Assembly (NCBI RefSeq): GCF_018128945.1
Contig: NZ_CP068393.1
Location: forward strand, 310,001 to 374,000
DNA length: 64,000 nucleotides
Source of the DNA: Aristaeella hokkaidonensis
Lineage (GTDB): Bacteria; Bacillota; Clostridia; Christensenellales; Aristaeellaceae
Reading direction: 5' to 3'
Shown here: positions 55,001-61,875 of the stretch, piece by piece
Layout of the letters: each line of letters opens with the position of its first letter
How positions within the stretch are numbered: the first letter of the stretch is position 1
Program-made: the position numbers and the translations under genes
The notes under the pieces: model-generated
What the model was told of the DNA's origin: nothing
What the model saw: only the letters and a program-made list of their open reading frames with translations
The model's database searches: none

Positions 55001-58000
55001 TAGCGGCCAGGATAGCAAGGCTTACCCGATCACAATCAAGGCAACAGTTGACGGAGCCACGAAGTTTGTAAACGCCGACGGCGAGTTTGTGGACACCGAT
55101 CCCGGACTGACGGTGAGCGTGAGCACGCCTGTGGTAATTGACGACCTGCCGCTGGACATTGAGTACACAGTGGCGGAAGTTCTGGACGATGACGAGAACA
55201 TCATCGGAAACTTCACGCTGAGCGAAGACAGTGAAACCAGTGGATCTGCAACGCTGACGAGAGGCGAAACAACCCAGAGCAAGACGGTGACGCTGATCAA
55301 CGACTATGTCGAAGAGAAGGGCAGCCTGACAGTCAAGAAGCAGATCACTGGCATTAGCGGCCAGGATAGCAAGGCTTACCCGATCACAATCAAGGCAACA
55401 GTTGACGGAGCCACGAAGTTTGTAAACGCCGACGGCGAGTTTGTGGACACCGATCCCGGACTGACGGTGAGCGTGAGCACGCCTGTGGTAATTGACGACC
55501 TGCCGCTGGACATTGAGTACACAGTGGCGGAAGTTCTGGACGATGACGAGAACATCATCGGAAACTTCACGCTGAGCGAAGACAGTGAAACCAGTGGATC
55601 TGCGACGCTGACGAGAGGCGAAACAACCCAGAGCAAGACGGTGACGCTGATCAACGATTATGTCGAAGAGAAGGGCAGCCTGACAGTCAAGAAGCAGATC
55701 ACTGGCATTAGCGGCCAGGATAGCAAGGCTTACCCGATCACGATCAAGGCAACAGTTGACGGAGCCACGAAGTTTGTAAACGCCGACGGCGAGTTTGTGG
55801 ACACCGATCCCGGATTGACAGTGAGCGTGAGCACGCCTGTGGTAATTGACGACCTGCCGCTGGACATTGAGTACACAGTGGCGGAAGTTCTGGACGATGA
55901 CGAGAACATCATCGGAAACTTCACGCTGAGCGAAGACAGTGAAACCAGTGGATCTGCGACGCTGACGAGAGGCGAAACAACCCAGAGCAAGACGGTGACG
56001 CTGATCAACGATTATGTCGAAGAGAAGGGCAGCCTGACAGTCAAGAAGCAGATCACTGGCATTACCGGCCAGGATAGCAAGGCTTACCCGATCACAATCA
56101 AGGCAACAGTTGACGGAGCCACGAAGTTTGTAAACGCCGACGGCGAGTTTGTGGACACCGATCCCGGACTGACGGTGAGCGTGAGCACGCCTGTGGTAAT
56201 TGACGACCTGCCGCTGGACATTGAGTACACAGTGGCGGAAGTTCTGGACGATGACGAGAACATCATCGGAAACTTCACGCTGAGCGAAGACAGTGAAACC
56301 AGTGGATCTGCGACGCTGACGAGAGGCGAAACAACCCAGAGCAAGACGGTGACGCTGATCAACGATTATGTCGAAGAGAAGGGCAGCCTGACAGTCAAGA
56401 AGCAGATCACTGGCATTAGCGGCCAGGATAGCAAGGCTTACCCGATCACAATCAAGGCAACAGTTGACGGAGCCACGAAGTTTGTAAACGCCGACGGCGA
56501 GTTTGTGGACACCGATCCCGGATTGACGGTGAGCGTGAGCACGCCTGTGGTAATTGACGACCTGCCGCTGGACATTGAGTACACAGTGGCGGAAGTTCTG
56601 GACGATGACGAGAACATCATCGGAAACTTCACGCTGAGCGAAGACAGTGAAACCAGTGGATCTGCGACGCTGACGAGAGGCGAAACAACCCAGAGCAAGA
56701 CGGTGACGCTGATCAACGATTATGTCGAAGAGAAGGGCAGCCTGACAGTCAAGAAGCAGATCACTGGCATTAGCGGCCAGGATAGCAAGGCTTACCCGAT
56801 CACAATCAAGGCAACAGTTGACGGAGCCACGAAGTTTATAAACGCCGACGGCGAGTTTGTGGACACCGATCCCGGACTGACGGTGAGCGTGAGCACGCCT
56901 GTGGTAATTGACGACCTGCCGCTGGACATTGAGTACACAGTGGCGGAAGTTCTGGACGATGACGAGAACATCATCGGAAACTTCACGCTGAGCGAAGACA
57001 GTGAAACCAGTGGATCTGCGACGCTGACGAGAGGCGAAACAACCCAGAGCAAGACGGTGACGCTGATCAACGATTATGTCGAAGAGAAGGGCAGCCTGAC
57101 AGTCAAGAAGCAGATCACTGGCATTAGCGGCCAGGATAGCAAGGCTTACCCGATCACGATCAAGGCAACAGTTGACGGAGCCACGAAGTTTGTAAACGCC
57201 GACGGCGAGTTTGTGGACACCGATCCCGGACTGACGGTGAGCGTGAGCACGCCTGTGGTAATTGACGACCTGCCGCTGGACATTGAGTACACAGTGGCGG
57301 AAGTTCTGGACGATGACGAGAACATCATCGGAAACTTCACGCTGAGCGAAGACAGTGAAACCAGTGGATCTGCGACGCTGACGAGAGGCGAAACAACCCA
57401 GAGCAAGACGGTGACGCTGATCAACGATTATGTCGAAGAGAAGGGCAGCCTGACAGTCAAGAAGCAGATCACTGGCATTACCGGCCAGGATAGCAAGGCT
57501 TACCCGATCACAATCAAGGCAACAGTTGACGGAGCCACGAAGTTTGTAAACGCCGACGGCGAGTTTGTGGACACCGATCCCGGACTGACGGTGAGCGTGA
57601 GCACGCCTGTGGTAATTGACGACCTGCCGCTGGACATTGAGTACACAGTGGCGGAAGTTCTGGACGATGACGAGAACATCATCGGAAACTTCACGCTGAG
57701 CGAAGACAGTGAAACCAGTGGATCTGCGACGCTGACGAGAGGCGAAACAACCCAGAGCAAGACGGTGACGCTGATCAACGATTATGTCGAAGAGAAGGGC
57801 AGCCTGACAGTCAAGAAGCAGATCACTGGCATTAGCGGCCAGGATAGCAAGGCTTACCCGATCACAATCAAGGCAACAGTTGACGGAGCCACGAAGTTTG
57901 TAAACGCCGACGGCGAGTTTGTGGACACCGATCCCGGATTGACGGTGAGCGTGAGCACGCCTGTGGTAATTGACGACCTGCCGCTGGACATTGAGTACAC

Positions 58001-61000
58001 AGTGGCGGAAGTTCTGGACGATGACGAGAACATCATCGGAAACTTCACGCTGAGCGAAGACAGTGAAACCAGTGGATCTGCGACGCTGACGAGAGGCGAA
58101 ACAACCCAGAGCAAGACGGTGACGCTGATCAACGATTATGTCGAAGAGAAGGGCAGCCTGACAGTCAAGAAGCAGATCACTGGCATTAGCGGCCAGGATA
58201 GCAAGGCTTACCCGATCACAATCAAGGCAACAGTTGACGGAGCCACGAAGTTTATAAACGCCGACGGCGAGTTTGTGGACACCGATCCCGGACTGACGGT
58301 GAGCGTGAGCACGCCTGTGGTAATTGACGACCTGCCGCTGGACATTGAGTACACAGTGGCGGAAGTTCTGGACGATGACGAGAACATCATCGGAAACTTC
58401 ACGCTGAGCGAAGACAGTGAAACCAGTGGATCTGCGACGCTGACGAGAGGCGAAACAACCCAGAGCAAGACGGTGACGCTGATCAACGATTATGTCGAAG
58501 AGAAGGGCAGCCTGACAGTCAAGAAGCAGATCACTGGCATTAGCGGCCAGGATAGCAAGGCTTACCCGATCACGATCAAGGCAACAGTTGACGGAGCCAC
58601 GAAGTTTGTAAACGCCGACGGCGAGTTTGTGGACACCGATCCCGGACTGACGGTGAGCGTGAGCACGCCTGTGGTAATTGACGACCTGCCGCTGGACATT
58701 GAGTACACAGTGGCGGAAGTTCTGGACGATGACGAGAACATCATCGGAAACTTCACGCTGAAGGCTGACGGAGAGAACGGCAGCACGACGAGCGGGAAGG
58801 CGACACTGACCAGAGGCACAGAGACCCAGAGCAAGACGGTCACCCTGATCAACGCCTACGAAATGAGAGTCGGCTCTGTCAAGGTTACCAAGATCTTTGA
58901 CGGCATTACCGAACTGCCGGCGGGCTTCAAGATCACCAACGACTATAACAAGGAAGAATTCACTGCCCTGAACGCAAAAATCGGCGATGGTATTAACACA
59001 CCCTTCAAATGGGAGATCAAAAACGTGCCGGTTAACACGGTGATTACCTTCACCGAGAGCAGTGCAGATGTTGAAGGATTCAACCTGACAGCAAGCGCAA
59101 CAAGCATAACCTGCGATGCTGTTATTGCTGACAAAACCGTAACAGCTGAATTCACGAACACATACGAACGGAAGACCGGTACAGCTGCACCTGAAATCAC
59201 CAAGAAGATGGAAGGTGACGATGCCAAGGAAGCGCCTGACGGTGTATATGTGTTCAAGCTTACGCCTGTGGACAATGCTCCGATGCCTGAGAAGGACGAA
59301 GCATCTGTCAGCCTGAAGAAGGGCGAGATTGAAGGTACTGCTGCATTCGGCGAGATCACATATGATACGGTCGGAACTTATACCTATGAGATTACAGAAG
59401 TACCCGGCAATACGCCCGGTATGAAGTACGCGGACGGTAAGGTGACAGTGACCGTGACGGTGACCGAGGATGCAACAGAGCTGACCACAGCGGTTGCGTA
59501 CAAGGACGGCATCAAGAGCCTGACGAACACCTACAAGAAGCCTGACAAGCCTTCCTTCGAAAAGAAGATTCAGGATACCAATGATACGACCGGAGAGACC
59601 TCCGGATGGCAGGACAGCGCCGACTATGACATCGGTGACAGTGTGCCGTACAAACTGACAGCGGTGCTGGCAAACAATGTGACGGATTACCTGCAGTATC
59701 ATGTGACCTTCCATGACAAGATGGAAAAGGGACTGACCTTCGAGAAGATCCAGAAGGTGGAAGTGAACGGTGAAGCCCTGCCGGAGAACGGATACACGCT
59801 GAAGAAGATCAGCGACCAGGAATTCGATCTGACGGTGACCTTCAACGACGGCAAGAGCAAGATCACGAATACGGCACTGAATAACGGAACCGTGGAGGTT
59901 TACTTCACTGCGATCCTGAACGGGAACGCGGTAATTGGCGGACACGGTAACGTGAATACGGGCAAGCTGGAATACAGCTGCAACCCGAGCGTGGATGAGA
60001 ACGGCAAGCCCAGTGATGAAACCGAAGAGACCGAAGAAGACAGCGTCATCTGCTTCACATACAAGGTAGACGTGAATAAGGTGGATCCGGACGGAAAGGC
60101 CCTGGCAGGCGCTGCGTTCAAGCTGGAGAAGAAACTGAAGGACGGCATGCTGAAACTGATCGAGTGTGTGACCGCTTCTGAAGGAACAGCATTCAGCTTT
60201 GCCGGTCTGGACGACGGTGATTACATCCTGACGGAGACCAAGGTACCTGAAGGATATAAGGGTATTGATCCCGTTACCTTCACGGTGACTGCAGAGCATG
60301 AGGTCAACTGGACAGATGCCGATAAGCGTGACGACGTACTGACGAAGCTGACCGGCGACGTACCTTCCGGTGAACTTGTATTTACAGTGGACAGCGGAAC
60401 AGGCAGCCTGACAGCAGACGTCGAAAATGGAATGAACGCATGGGCTTCCGCAACCGTGAAGAAGATCTGGAAGGACGAAAACAACAGCGATGGAATACGG
60501 CCGACCGGACTGGCAATTGAGCTTCTGGCAGACGGGGAGCCGACCGGACTCTTTGCAAACCTGAATGCAGAGAACAACTGGATAGACCGGATTGACAACC
60601 TGCCGAAGTGCAAGGACGGTAGAGACATCGTATACAGCTGGAAGGAACCGAATGTGGTTGGATATACCCTGACGGGTACAACTACCAGCGGATCGCTGAC
60701 TACCTTGACCAACACACATGAAGCGGAAAAGACCACGGTTGAAGTGAAAAAGGTCTGGGTGGACAACGGCGAACATCCTGCGGATGTTGAGGTTCAGCTC
60801 TATGCGGACGGCAAGGCTTTGGGAGACACAGTGAAACTGAATGCCGATAACGGCTGGAAGTACAGCTGGAGCAACCTGTGCCGGAACGTACGTGATGACG
60901 GAGTGGTCCGTGAGATCAAGTACACAGTGGCCGAAACAAAGATTCCGGAAGGCTATGTGGCAAAGATCACGGGTAATGCTTCCACCGGATTTGTGATCAC

Positions 61001-61751
61001 CAACACCAAGGAAACGGGTAAGCTGGTGATTGAGAAGGAGTTTGATATCCGGATTCCTGAAGAAGAACCGGAAGAGGAAGAAATGACCACTGACATTGAG
61101 GTCGTGAAGATCTGGGATGACAACGACAACAAGGACGGAAACCGGCCGAAGAGCATCACGGTTCATCTGTATGCGGGCGGCGAGGAAGTCCGGAGCGCAA
61201 AGCTGACCGCGGCGAACGGATGGAAACATAAGTTCGGCGAGCTGCCCAAGTTTGTGAACGGTCATCCGATTACTTACACCGTGAAGGAAGATCCGGTTCG
61301 CTGGTATGTGGCTGAAATCCACGGATACACCATCCGGAACAAGTATCAGCCGGAAATGACCAGCGTCTCCGTCAGGAAGGTCTGGGACGATAATAATAAC
61401 GAGCATATGTACAGACCCACAAGCGTCCATATGACTCTGAGTAACGGCATGAGTGTAGTCCTGAACGAACAGAACGGCTGGATGGCTTCGATTACGGGCT
61501 TGCCCACCATGGTGAACGGACAACCGGCGGTATACACCTGGACAGAGCAGGAAGTGATCGGGTATGAACTGGAAAGCGTGGTTACAGAGGGATCGGTGAC
61601 AACATTCACCAATAAACCCTGGAACCGTCCGGATAAGCCGACAGAGGGCAAGACACCACGGCTGCCGGGCGAGGACATCATCATTGAAGAGTATGAGACG
61701 CCCCTTGGAGTGGATGTGATTATCAATCACGTGGGTGACTGCTTCGATTGA
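43035..61751 (+). CDS. Giant surface adhesin-like protein with 29 tandem Cna-B-like repeats
   Basis: About 6,238 residues. Signal peptide 1-31. Residues 35-1150 hold roughly eight to nine related beta modules (for example YYLLVKDSNGNYKYYAPV). Residues 1156-1500 resemble a choice-of-anchor-A domain (GGVLVRGDLLLGVGG...AVAPKAEIDIVSSNYSG). An FctA/Spy0128-like domain (1504-1690) and one Cna-B-like domain follow. Residues 1851-5276 are 29 copies of a 118-residue domain. The C-terminal 960 residues carry another FctA-like domain, a fimbrial isopeptide domain, a SpaA-type domain (VDVNKVDPDGKALAGAAF) and four Cna-B domains (VKKIWKDENNSDGIRP and related). ATG 43035 starts the signal peptide after GAGAGGGA. 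The protein ends TPLGVDVIINHVGDCFD with no LPXTG, membrane helix or basic tail. Confidence 0.9.
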   Translation: MKYTMKKTLAFLLTLVMLVNILPVSVLAEQPDEGRRGPLNVQKSRGVNDNYHTVIITVADDVSWNGHLYFVLKQEQVSTPQGNADQYFVGEIQKPGGTVQATTFKAAYWGASDNLYDNTKHVEAKAAVNNWNVNNTINSESPINSSGDVKYIDSINNAPIRISTDDDNNTTTITIGEITTVPVPHTVSIEMHNNGGPIPQINIKNNAYCVVATVNNVAYYGLISEDGTVGKFYSDAGDQTEDGIIPDIADDGSVKIVEYVNGKTAEALAAKTPLAEIERGGPAGPGGPEYYTVTGPELDETANEYCFTLAEKKECKATLTNTTGIDLLNLYALAKVGDTPVAYADLSNLTRSEKTMLSFTDGTQQIKLYNNTTFEIVYYDGNNLNLANLNASNEKLTINNGIVDDIHFEWNSEPTTPSEPPTPDNPPDRYNIIATLPESTTATLTFDPNTGVTLNGDYYLLVKDSNGNYKYYAPVSDSGLGDFTKTKGTPQANYLVDAASFEFVKAEGTVTGIDDLKELDKIVDGGTIGEYYTVDLPTEAVNGVYAITAEKQENKYYMQYNNAAGGITLAEGSYYYLLATMDGTPVFYTALPTTSGTDPIQFTDGTNTIETLPNVSLSLKQIASAASSLSAFNNIDDAQVITDNEGRKYHISSFEAPHSRSNTNEYNITVDEITAENAVVIDYYNNGQPDTSAANNMTAKYYLEITVDGTSYYAPITIIGSEAVLSEYKKVSDDSSYTIPANKNEIQYSNILKYTGDGELTASYMNEVVNGTKRYYYDPAGLLSTIQVNENTTVDGYDYSFDKIRAEDNNFHITATKRPVYLVKIRTYEQDEETEVTPDFDNGYYIRATINATEGEYKDKPVGWTMVPVTWSGEPVTEVKIQGFVGLNNKPKAFDQNATETALNFDEYYVDLDSIRLCTLKNTDQKPENYNQALNPDDDPNSKIDDAAPDGYKYFDDVSEEEDGSAVIKLKEENQVKYHVRLKFDTLKDSDISVDGGLYVRVTVEHKSGDPTYAYVKVTNDMIRTPDTEHGCTYIDIPIDGESIKWLKADGTPASSQTYTGYEKSTTVELFGVPASVTNPTPGNPGDKLYVDPLRPYYVNKFALTHYPESGEEPDRIKELNKEDGVDYWYDVVELTKDTSKFPSYTLEYILNSYNVVALCDNTEGTDGNPGQGDVNLRVHQMGGVLVRGDLLLGVGGSEGNIPSGIADSRLADKPSVVGGQIIGLTTNGPFVSARGDNYDIVPFYLGSAGNTVIGRIINGSFKGADGQLNNGNLSDPGDPPKATEGVYPNPTEQFRFGLNKAGSTLTSSDYIQWESLQNNILKASDALATDAEYNAAQYAMQHPDATTNPYLLTREDATPKEGKLEFEVTVGDNVIISGIGPDEVIVVRVKGTDECPDPASPTAPGTVINFLEDQNFRIPEIRINNGQSVPTTTENGEGISIVFNYPNCGSDKVIRDCGTTQFGHAVAPKAEIDIVSSNYSGCMVCNNAKIYNEGHMYPYRGDTLVGFHADLKATKLVDGHEPSNKQIYDFKIFSLRSVLTQTQYNNADYWEALPTVNNEGSEVTFKDVSFYAAGKYYFMVYEDTSDLSDKDIPDTRVYLIECEAEKDGKLLKMIEDSIKYYEVLTDDISELVTVTENPAGNGKHFTSIDLTDTDKVAPIGSLSWTSTEDQNGEIETGIEFLNQKLKSGLNIRKEVTGNPTTDPEFTFIVYLWEEIEEDGTVTYSYIDPDENNIVIKKYSNGTETTLDTDFSAQGTYSDGNGEHIANIATLTLKRNESLNINGIIVDTHYAVLEKVNGSNTPLNGNNEVIENYTLISVGDNTNTPEDGVQGVISNDANASVIIQFTNEYTEEKGSLTVKKQITGISGQDSKAYPITIKATVDGATKFVNADGEFVDTDPGLTVSVSTPVVIDDLPLDIEYTVAEVLDDDENIIGNFTLSEDSETSGSATLTRGETTQSKTVTLINDYVEEKGSLTVKKQITGISGQDSKAYPITIKATVDGATKFVNADGEFVDTDPGLTVSVSTPVVIDDLPLDIEYTVAEVLDDDENIIGNFTLSEDSETSGSATLTRGETTQSKTVTLINDYVEEKGSLTVKKQITGISGQDSKAYPITIKATVDGATKFVNADGEFVDTDPGLTVSVSTPVVIDDLPLDIEYTVAEVLDDDENIIGNFTLSEDSETSGSATLTRGETTQSKTVTLINDYVEEKGSLTVKKQITGISGQDSKAYPITIKATVDGATKFVNADGEFVDTDPGLTVSVSTPVVIDDLPLDIEYTVAEVLDDDENIIGNFTLSEDSETSGSATLTRGETTQNKTITLINKYIGEKGILTVKKQITGISGQDSKAYPITIKATVDGATKFVNADGEFVDTDPGLTVSVSTPVVIDDLPLDIEYTVAEVLDDDENIIGNFTLSEDSETSGSATLTRGETTQSKTVTLINDYVEEKGSLTVKKQITGITGQDSKAYPITIKATVDGATKFINADGEFVDTDPGLTVSVSTPVVIDDLPLDIEYTVAEVLDDDENIIGNFTLSEDSETSGSATLTRGKTTQSKTVTLINDYVEEKGSLTVKKQITGITGQDSKAYPITIKATVDGATKFVNADGEFVDTDPGLTVSVSTPVVIDDLPLDIEYTVAEVLDDDENIIGNFTLSEDSETSGSATLTRGETTQSKTVTLINDYVEEKGSLTVKKQITGISGQDSKAYPITIKATVDGATKFVNADGEFVDTDPGLTVSVSTPVVIDDLPLDIEYTVAEVLDDDENIIGNFTLSEDSETSGSATLTRGETTQSKTVTLINDYVEEKGSLTVKKQITGITGQDSKAYPITIKATVDGATKFINADGEFVDTDPGLTVSVSTPVVIDDLPLDIEYTVAEVLDDDENIIGNFTLSEDSETSGSATLTRGETTQSKTVTLINDYVEEKGSLTVKKQITGITGQDSKAYPITIKATVDGATKFVNADGEFVDTDPGLTVSVSTPVVIDDLPLDIEYTVAEVLDDDENIIGNFTLSEDSETSGSATLTRGETTQSKTVTLINDYVEEKGSLTVKKQITGISGQDSKAYPITIKATVDGATKFVNADGEFVDTDPGLTVSVSTPVVIDDLPLDIEYTVAEVLDDDENIIGNFTLSEDSETSGSATLTRGETTQSKTVTLINDYVEEKGSLTVKKQITGISGQDSKAYPITIKATVDGATKFINADGEFVDTDPGLTVSVSTPVVIDDLPLDIEYTVAEVLDDDENIIGNFTLSEDSETSGSATLTRGETTQSKTVTLINDYVEEKGSLTVKKQITGISGQDSKAYPITIKVTVDGATKFVNADGEFVDTDPGLTVSVSTPVVIDDLPLDIEYTVAEVLDDDENIIGNFTLSEDSETSGSATLTRGETTQNKTITLINKYIGEKGILTVKKQITGISGQDSKAYPITIKATVDGTTKFVNADGEFVDTDPGLTVSVSTPVVINDLPLDIEYTVAEVLDDDENIIGNFTLSEDSETSGSATLTRGETTQSKTVTLINDYVEEKGSLTVKKQITGITGQDSKAYPITIKATVDGATKFINADGEFVDTDPGLTVSVSTPVVIDDLPLDIEYTVAEVLDDDENIIGNFTLSEDSETSGSATLTRGETTQSKTVTLINDYVEEKGSLTVKKQITGISGQDSKAYPITIKATVDGATKFVNADGEFVDTDPGLTVSVSTPVVIDDLPLDIEYTVAEVLDDDENIIGNFTLSEDSETSGSATLTRGETTQSKTVTLINDYVEEKGSLTVKKQITGISGQDSKAYPITIKVTVDGATKFVNADGEFVDTDPGLTVSVSTPVVIDDLPLDIEYTVAEVLDDDENIIGNFTLSEDSETSGSATLTRGETTQNKTITLINKYIGEKGILTVKKQITGITGQDSKAYPITIKATVDGATKFINADGEFVDTDPGLTVSVSTPVVIDDLPLDIEYTVAEVLDDDENIIGNFTLSEDSETSGSATLTRGETTQSKTVTLINDYVEEKGSLTVKKQITGISGQDSKAYPITIKATVDGATKFVNADGEFVDTDPGLTVSVSTPVVIDDLPLDIEYTVAEVLDDDENIIGNFTLSEDSETSGSATLTRGETTQSKTVTLINDYVEEKGSLTVKKQITGISGQDSKAYPITIKATVDGATKFVNADGEFVDTDPGLTVSVSTPVVIDDLPLDIEYTVAEVLDDDENIIGNFTLSEDSETSGSATLTRGETTQSKTVTLINDYVEEKGSLTVKKQITGISGQDSKAYPITIKATVDGATKFVNADGEFVDTDPGLTVSVSTPVVIDDLPLDIEYTVAEVLDDDENIIGNFTLSEDSETSGSATLTRGETTQSKTVTLINDYVEEKGSLTVKKQITGITGQDSKAYPITIKATVDGATKFVNADGEFVDTDPGLTVSVSTPVVIDDLPLDIEYTVAEVLDDDENIIGNFTLSEDSETSGSATLTRGETTQSKTVTLINDYVEEKGSLTVKKQITGISGQDSKAYPITIKATVDGATKFVNADGEFVDTDPGLTVSVSTPVVIDDLPLDIEYTVAEVLDDDENIIGNFTLSEDSETSGSATLTRGETTQSKTVTLINDYVEEKGSLTVKKQITGISGQDSKAYPITIKATVDGATKFINADGEFVDTDPGLTVSVSTPVVIDDLPLDIEYTVAEVLDDDENIIGNFTLSEDSETSGSATLTRGETTQSKTVTLINDYVEEKGSLTVKKQITGISGQDSKAYPITIKATVDGATKFVNADGEFVDTDPGLTVSVSTPVVIDDLPLDIEYTVAEVLDDDENIIGNFTLSEDSETSGSATLTRGETTQSKTVTLINDYVEEKGSLTVKKQITGITGQDSKAYPITIKATVDGATKFVNADGEFVDTDPGLTVSVSTPVVIDDLPLDIEYTVAEVLDDDENIIGNFTLSEDSETSGSATLTRGETTQSKTVTLINDYVEEKGSLTVKKQITGISGQDSKAYPITIKATVDGATKFVNADGEFVDTDPGLTVSVSTPVVIDDLPLDIEYTVAEVLDDDENIIGNFTLSEDSETSGSATLTRGETTQSKTVTLINDYVEEKGSLTVKKQITGISGQDSKAYPITIKATVDGATKFINADGEFVDTDPGLTVSVSTPVVIDDLPLDIEYTVAEVLDDDENIIGNFTLSEDSETSGSATLTRGETTQSKTVTLINDYVEEKGSLTVKKQITGISGQDSKAYPITIKATVDGATKFVNADGEFVDTDPGLTVSVSTPVVIDDLPLDIEYTVAEVLDDDENIIGNFTLKADGENGSTTSGKATLTRGTETQSKTVTLINAYEMRVGSVKVTKIFDGITELPAGFKITNDYNKEEFTALNAKIGDGINTPFKWEIKNVPVNTVITFTESSADVEGFNLTASATSITCDAVIADKTVTAEFTNTYERKTGTAAPEITKKMEGDDAKEAPDGVYVFKLTPVDNAPMPEKDEASVSLKKGEIEGTAAFGEITYDTVGTYTYEITEVPGNTPGMKYADGKVTVTVTVTEDATELTTAVAYKDGIKSLTNTYKKPDKPSFEKKIQDTNDTTGETSGWQDSADYDIGDSVPYKLTAVLANNVTDYLQYHVTFHDKMEKGLTFEKIQKVEVNGEALPENGYTLKKISDQEFDLTVTFNDGKSKITNTALNNGTVEVYFTAILNGNAVIGGHGNVNTGKLEYSCNPSVDENGKPSDETEETEEDSVICFTYKVDVNKVDPDGKALAGAAFKLEKKLKDGMLKLIECVTASEGTAFSFAGLDDGDYILTETKVPEGYKGIDPVTFTVTAEHEVNWTDADKRDDVLTKLTGDVPSGELVFTVDSGTGSLTADVENGMNAWASATVKKIWKDENNSDGIRPTGLAIELLADGEPTGLFANLNAENNWIDRIDNLPKCKDGRDIVYSWKEPNVVGYTLTGTTTSGSLTTLTNTHEAEKTTVEVKKVWVDNGEHPADVEVQLYADGKALGDTVKLNADNGWKYSWSNLCRNVRDDGVVREIKYTVAETKIPEGYVAKITGNASTGFVITNTKETGKLVIEKEFDIRIPEEEPEEEEMTTDIEVVKIWDDNDNKDGNRPKSITVHLYAGGEEVRSAKLTAANGWKHKFGELPKFVNGHPITYTVKEDPVRWYVAEIHGYTIRNKYQPEMTSVSVRKVWDDNNNEHMYRPTSVHMTLSNGMSVVLNEQNGWMASITGLPTMVNGQPAVYTWTEQEVIGYELESVVTEGSVTTFTNKPWNRPDKPTEGKTPRLPGEDIIIEEYETPLGVDVIINHVGDCFD
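48585..58862 (+). repeat. Tandem array: 29 near-identical 354-bp units
   Basis: Each unit encodes 118 residues starting EEKGSLTVKKQITG and ending TVTLINDYV. Units differ at a few fixed sites: Ser/Thr in GISGQ, Val/Ile in KFVNA, Ala/Val in IKATV, and silent CTG/TTG and GCG/GCA changes. Units 4, 13 and 17 end in a variant junction (QNKTITLINKYIGEKGIL). The last unit has a diverged end four residues longer (KADGENGSTTSGK). Each unit has 22 acidic and 8 basic residues. Lys9/Lys10, Glu74 and Asn115 sit where Cna-B folds place the Lys-Asn isopeptide bond and its helper Glu. Confidence 0.97.
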
Positions 61752-61776
61752 TGAACAGATTCTGGTTTGAGACAGG

Positions 61777-61805
61777 GGACCGGCCGGAAACGGCCGGTCC
61801 TTTTT
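61777..61805 (+). terminator. Terminator of the giant gene
   Basis: GGACCGGCCG (61777-61786) pairs with CGGCCGGTCC (61791-61800) across a GAAA tetraloop, then T5. Confidence 0.92.
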
Positions 61806-61832
61806 GACAATCCAGGGCATGTGTGGTAGGGT
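61804..61832 (+). promoter_or_regulatory. Possible promoter of the LysR gene
   Basis: TTGACA (61804-61809) overlaps the T run of the terminator. TAGGGT (61827-61832) is a poor -10 at 17-base spacing. Weak support. Confidence 0.4.
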
Positions 61833-61875
61833 ATGACTTATCCTGGGAAAACGTAATGAGAGAAGCGTGCAGGCT

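Noticed and set aside
48585..58862. CRISPR array or satellite DNA
   Set aside because: Units are 354 bp, contiguous and in one reading frame with no spacers; they encode protein domains.
61620..61751. LPXTG sorting signal in the giant protein (PRLPGED stretch)
   Set aside because: LPGED does not fit LPXTG, and neither a hydrophobic helix nor a basic tail follows.
54585..61820. Minus-strand open frame of about 2,411 codons across the repeat array, with similar frames at 49983-53153, 53169-54569 and 48345-49967
   Set aside because: These run antisense to the giant gene. They are long only because the repeat unit lacks stop codons in that antisense frame and 354 is a multiple of three. They have no ribosome site or start logic, and the translated products have shadow-like composition.
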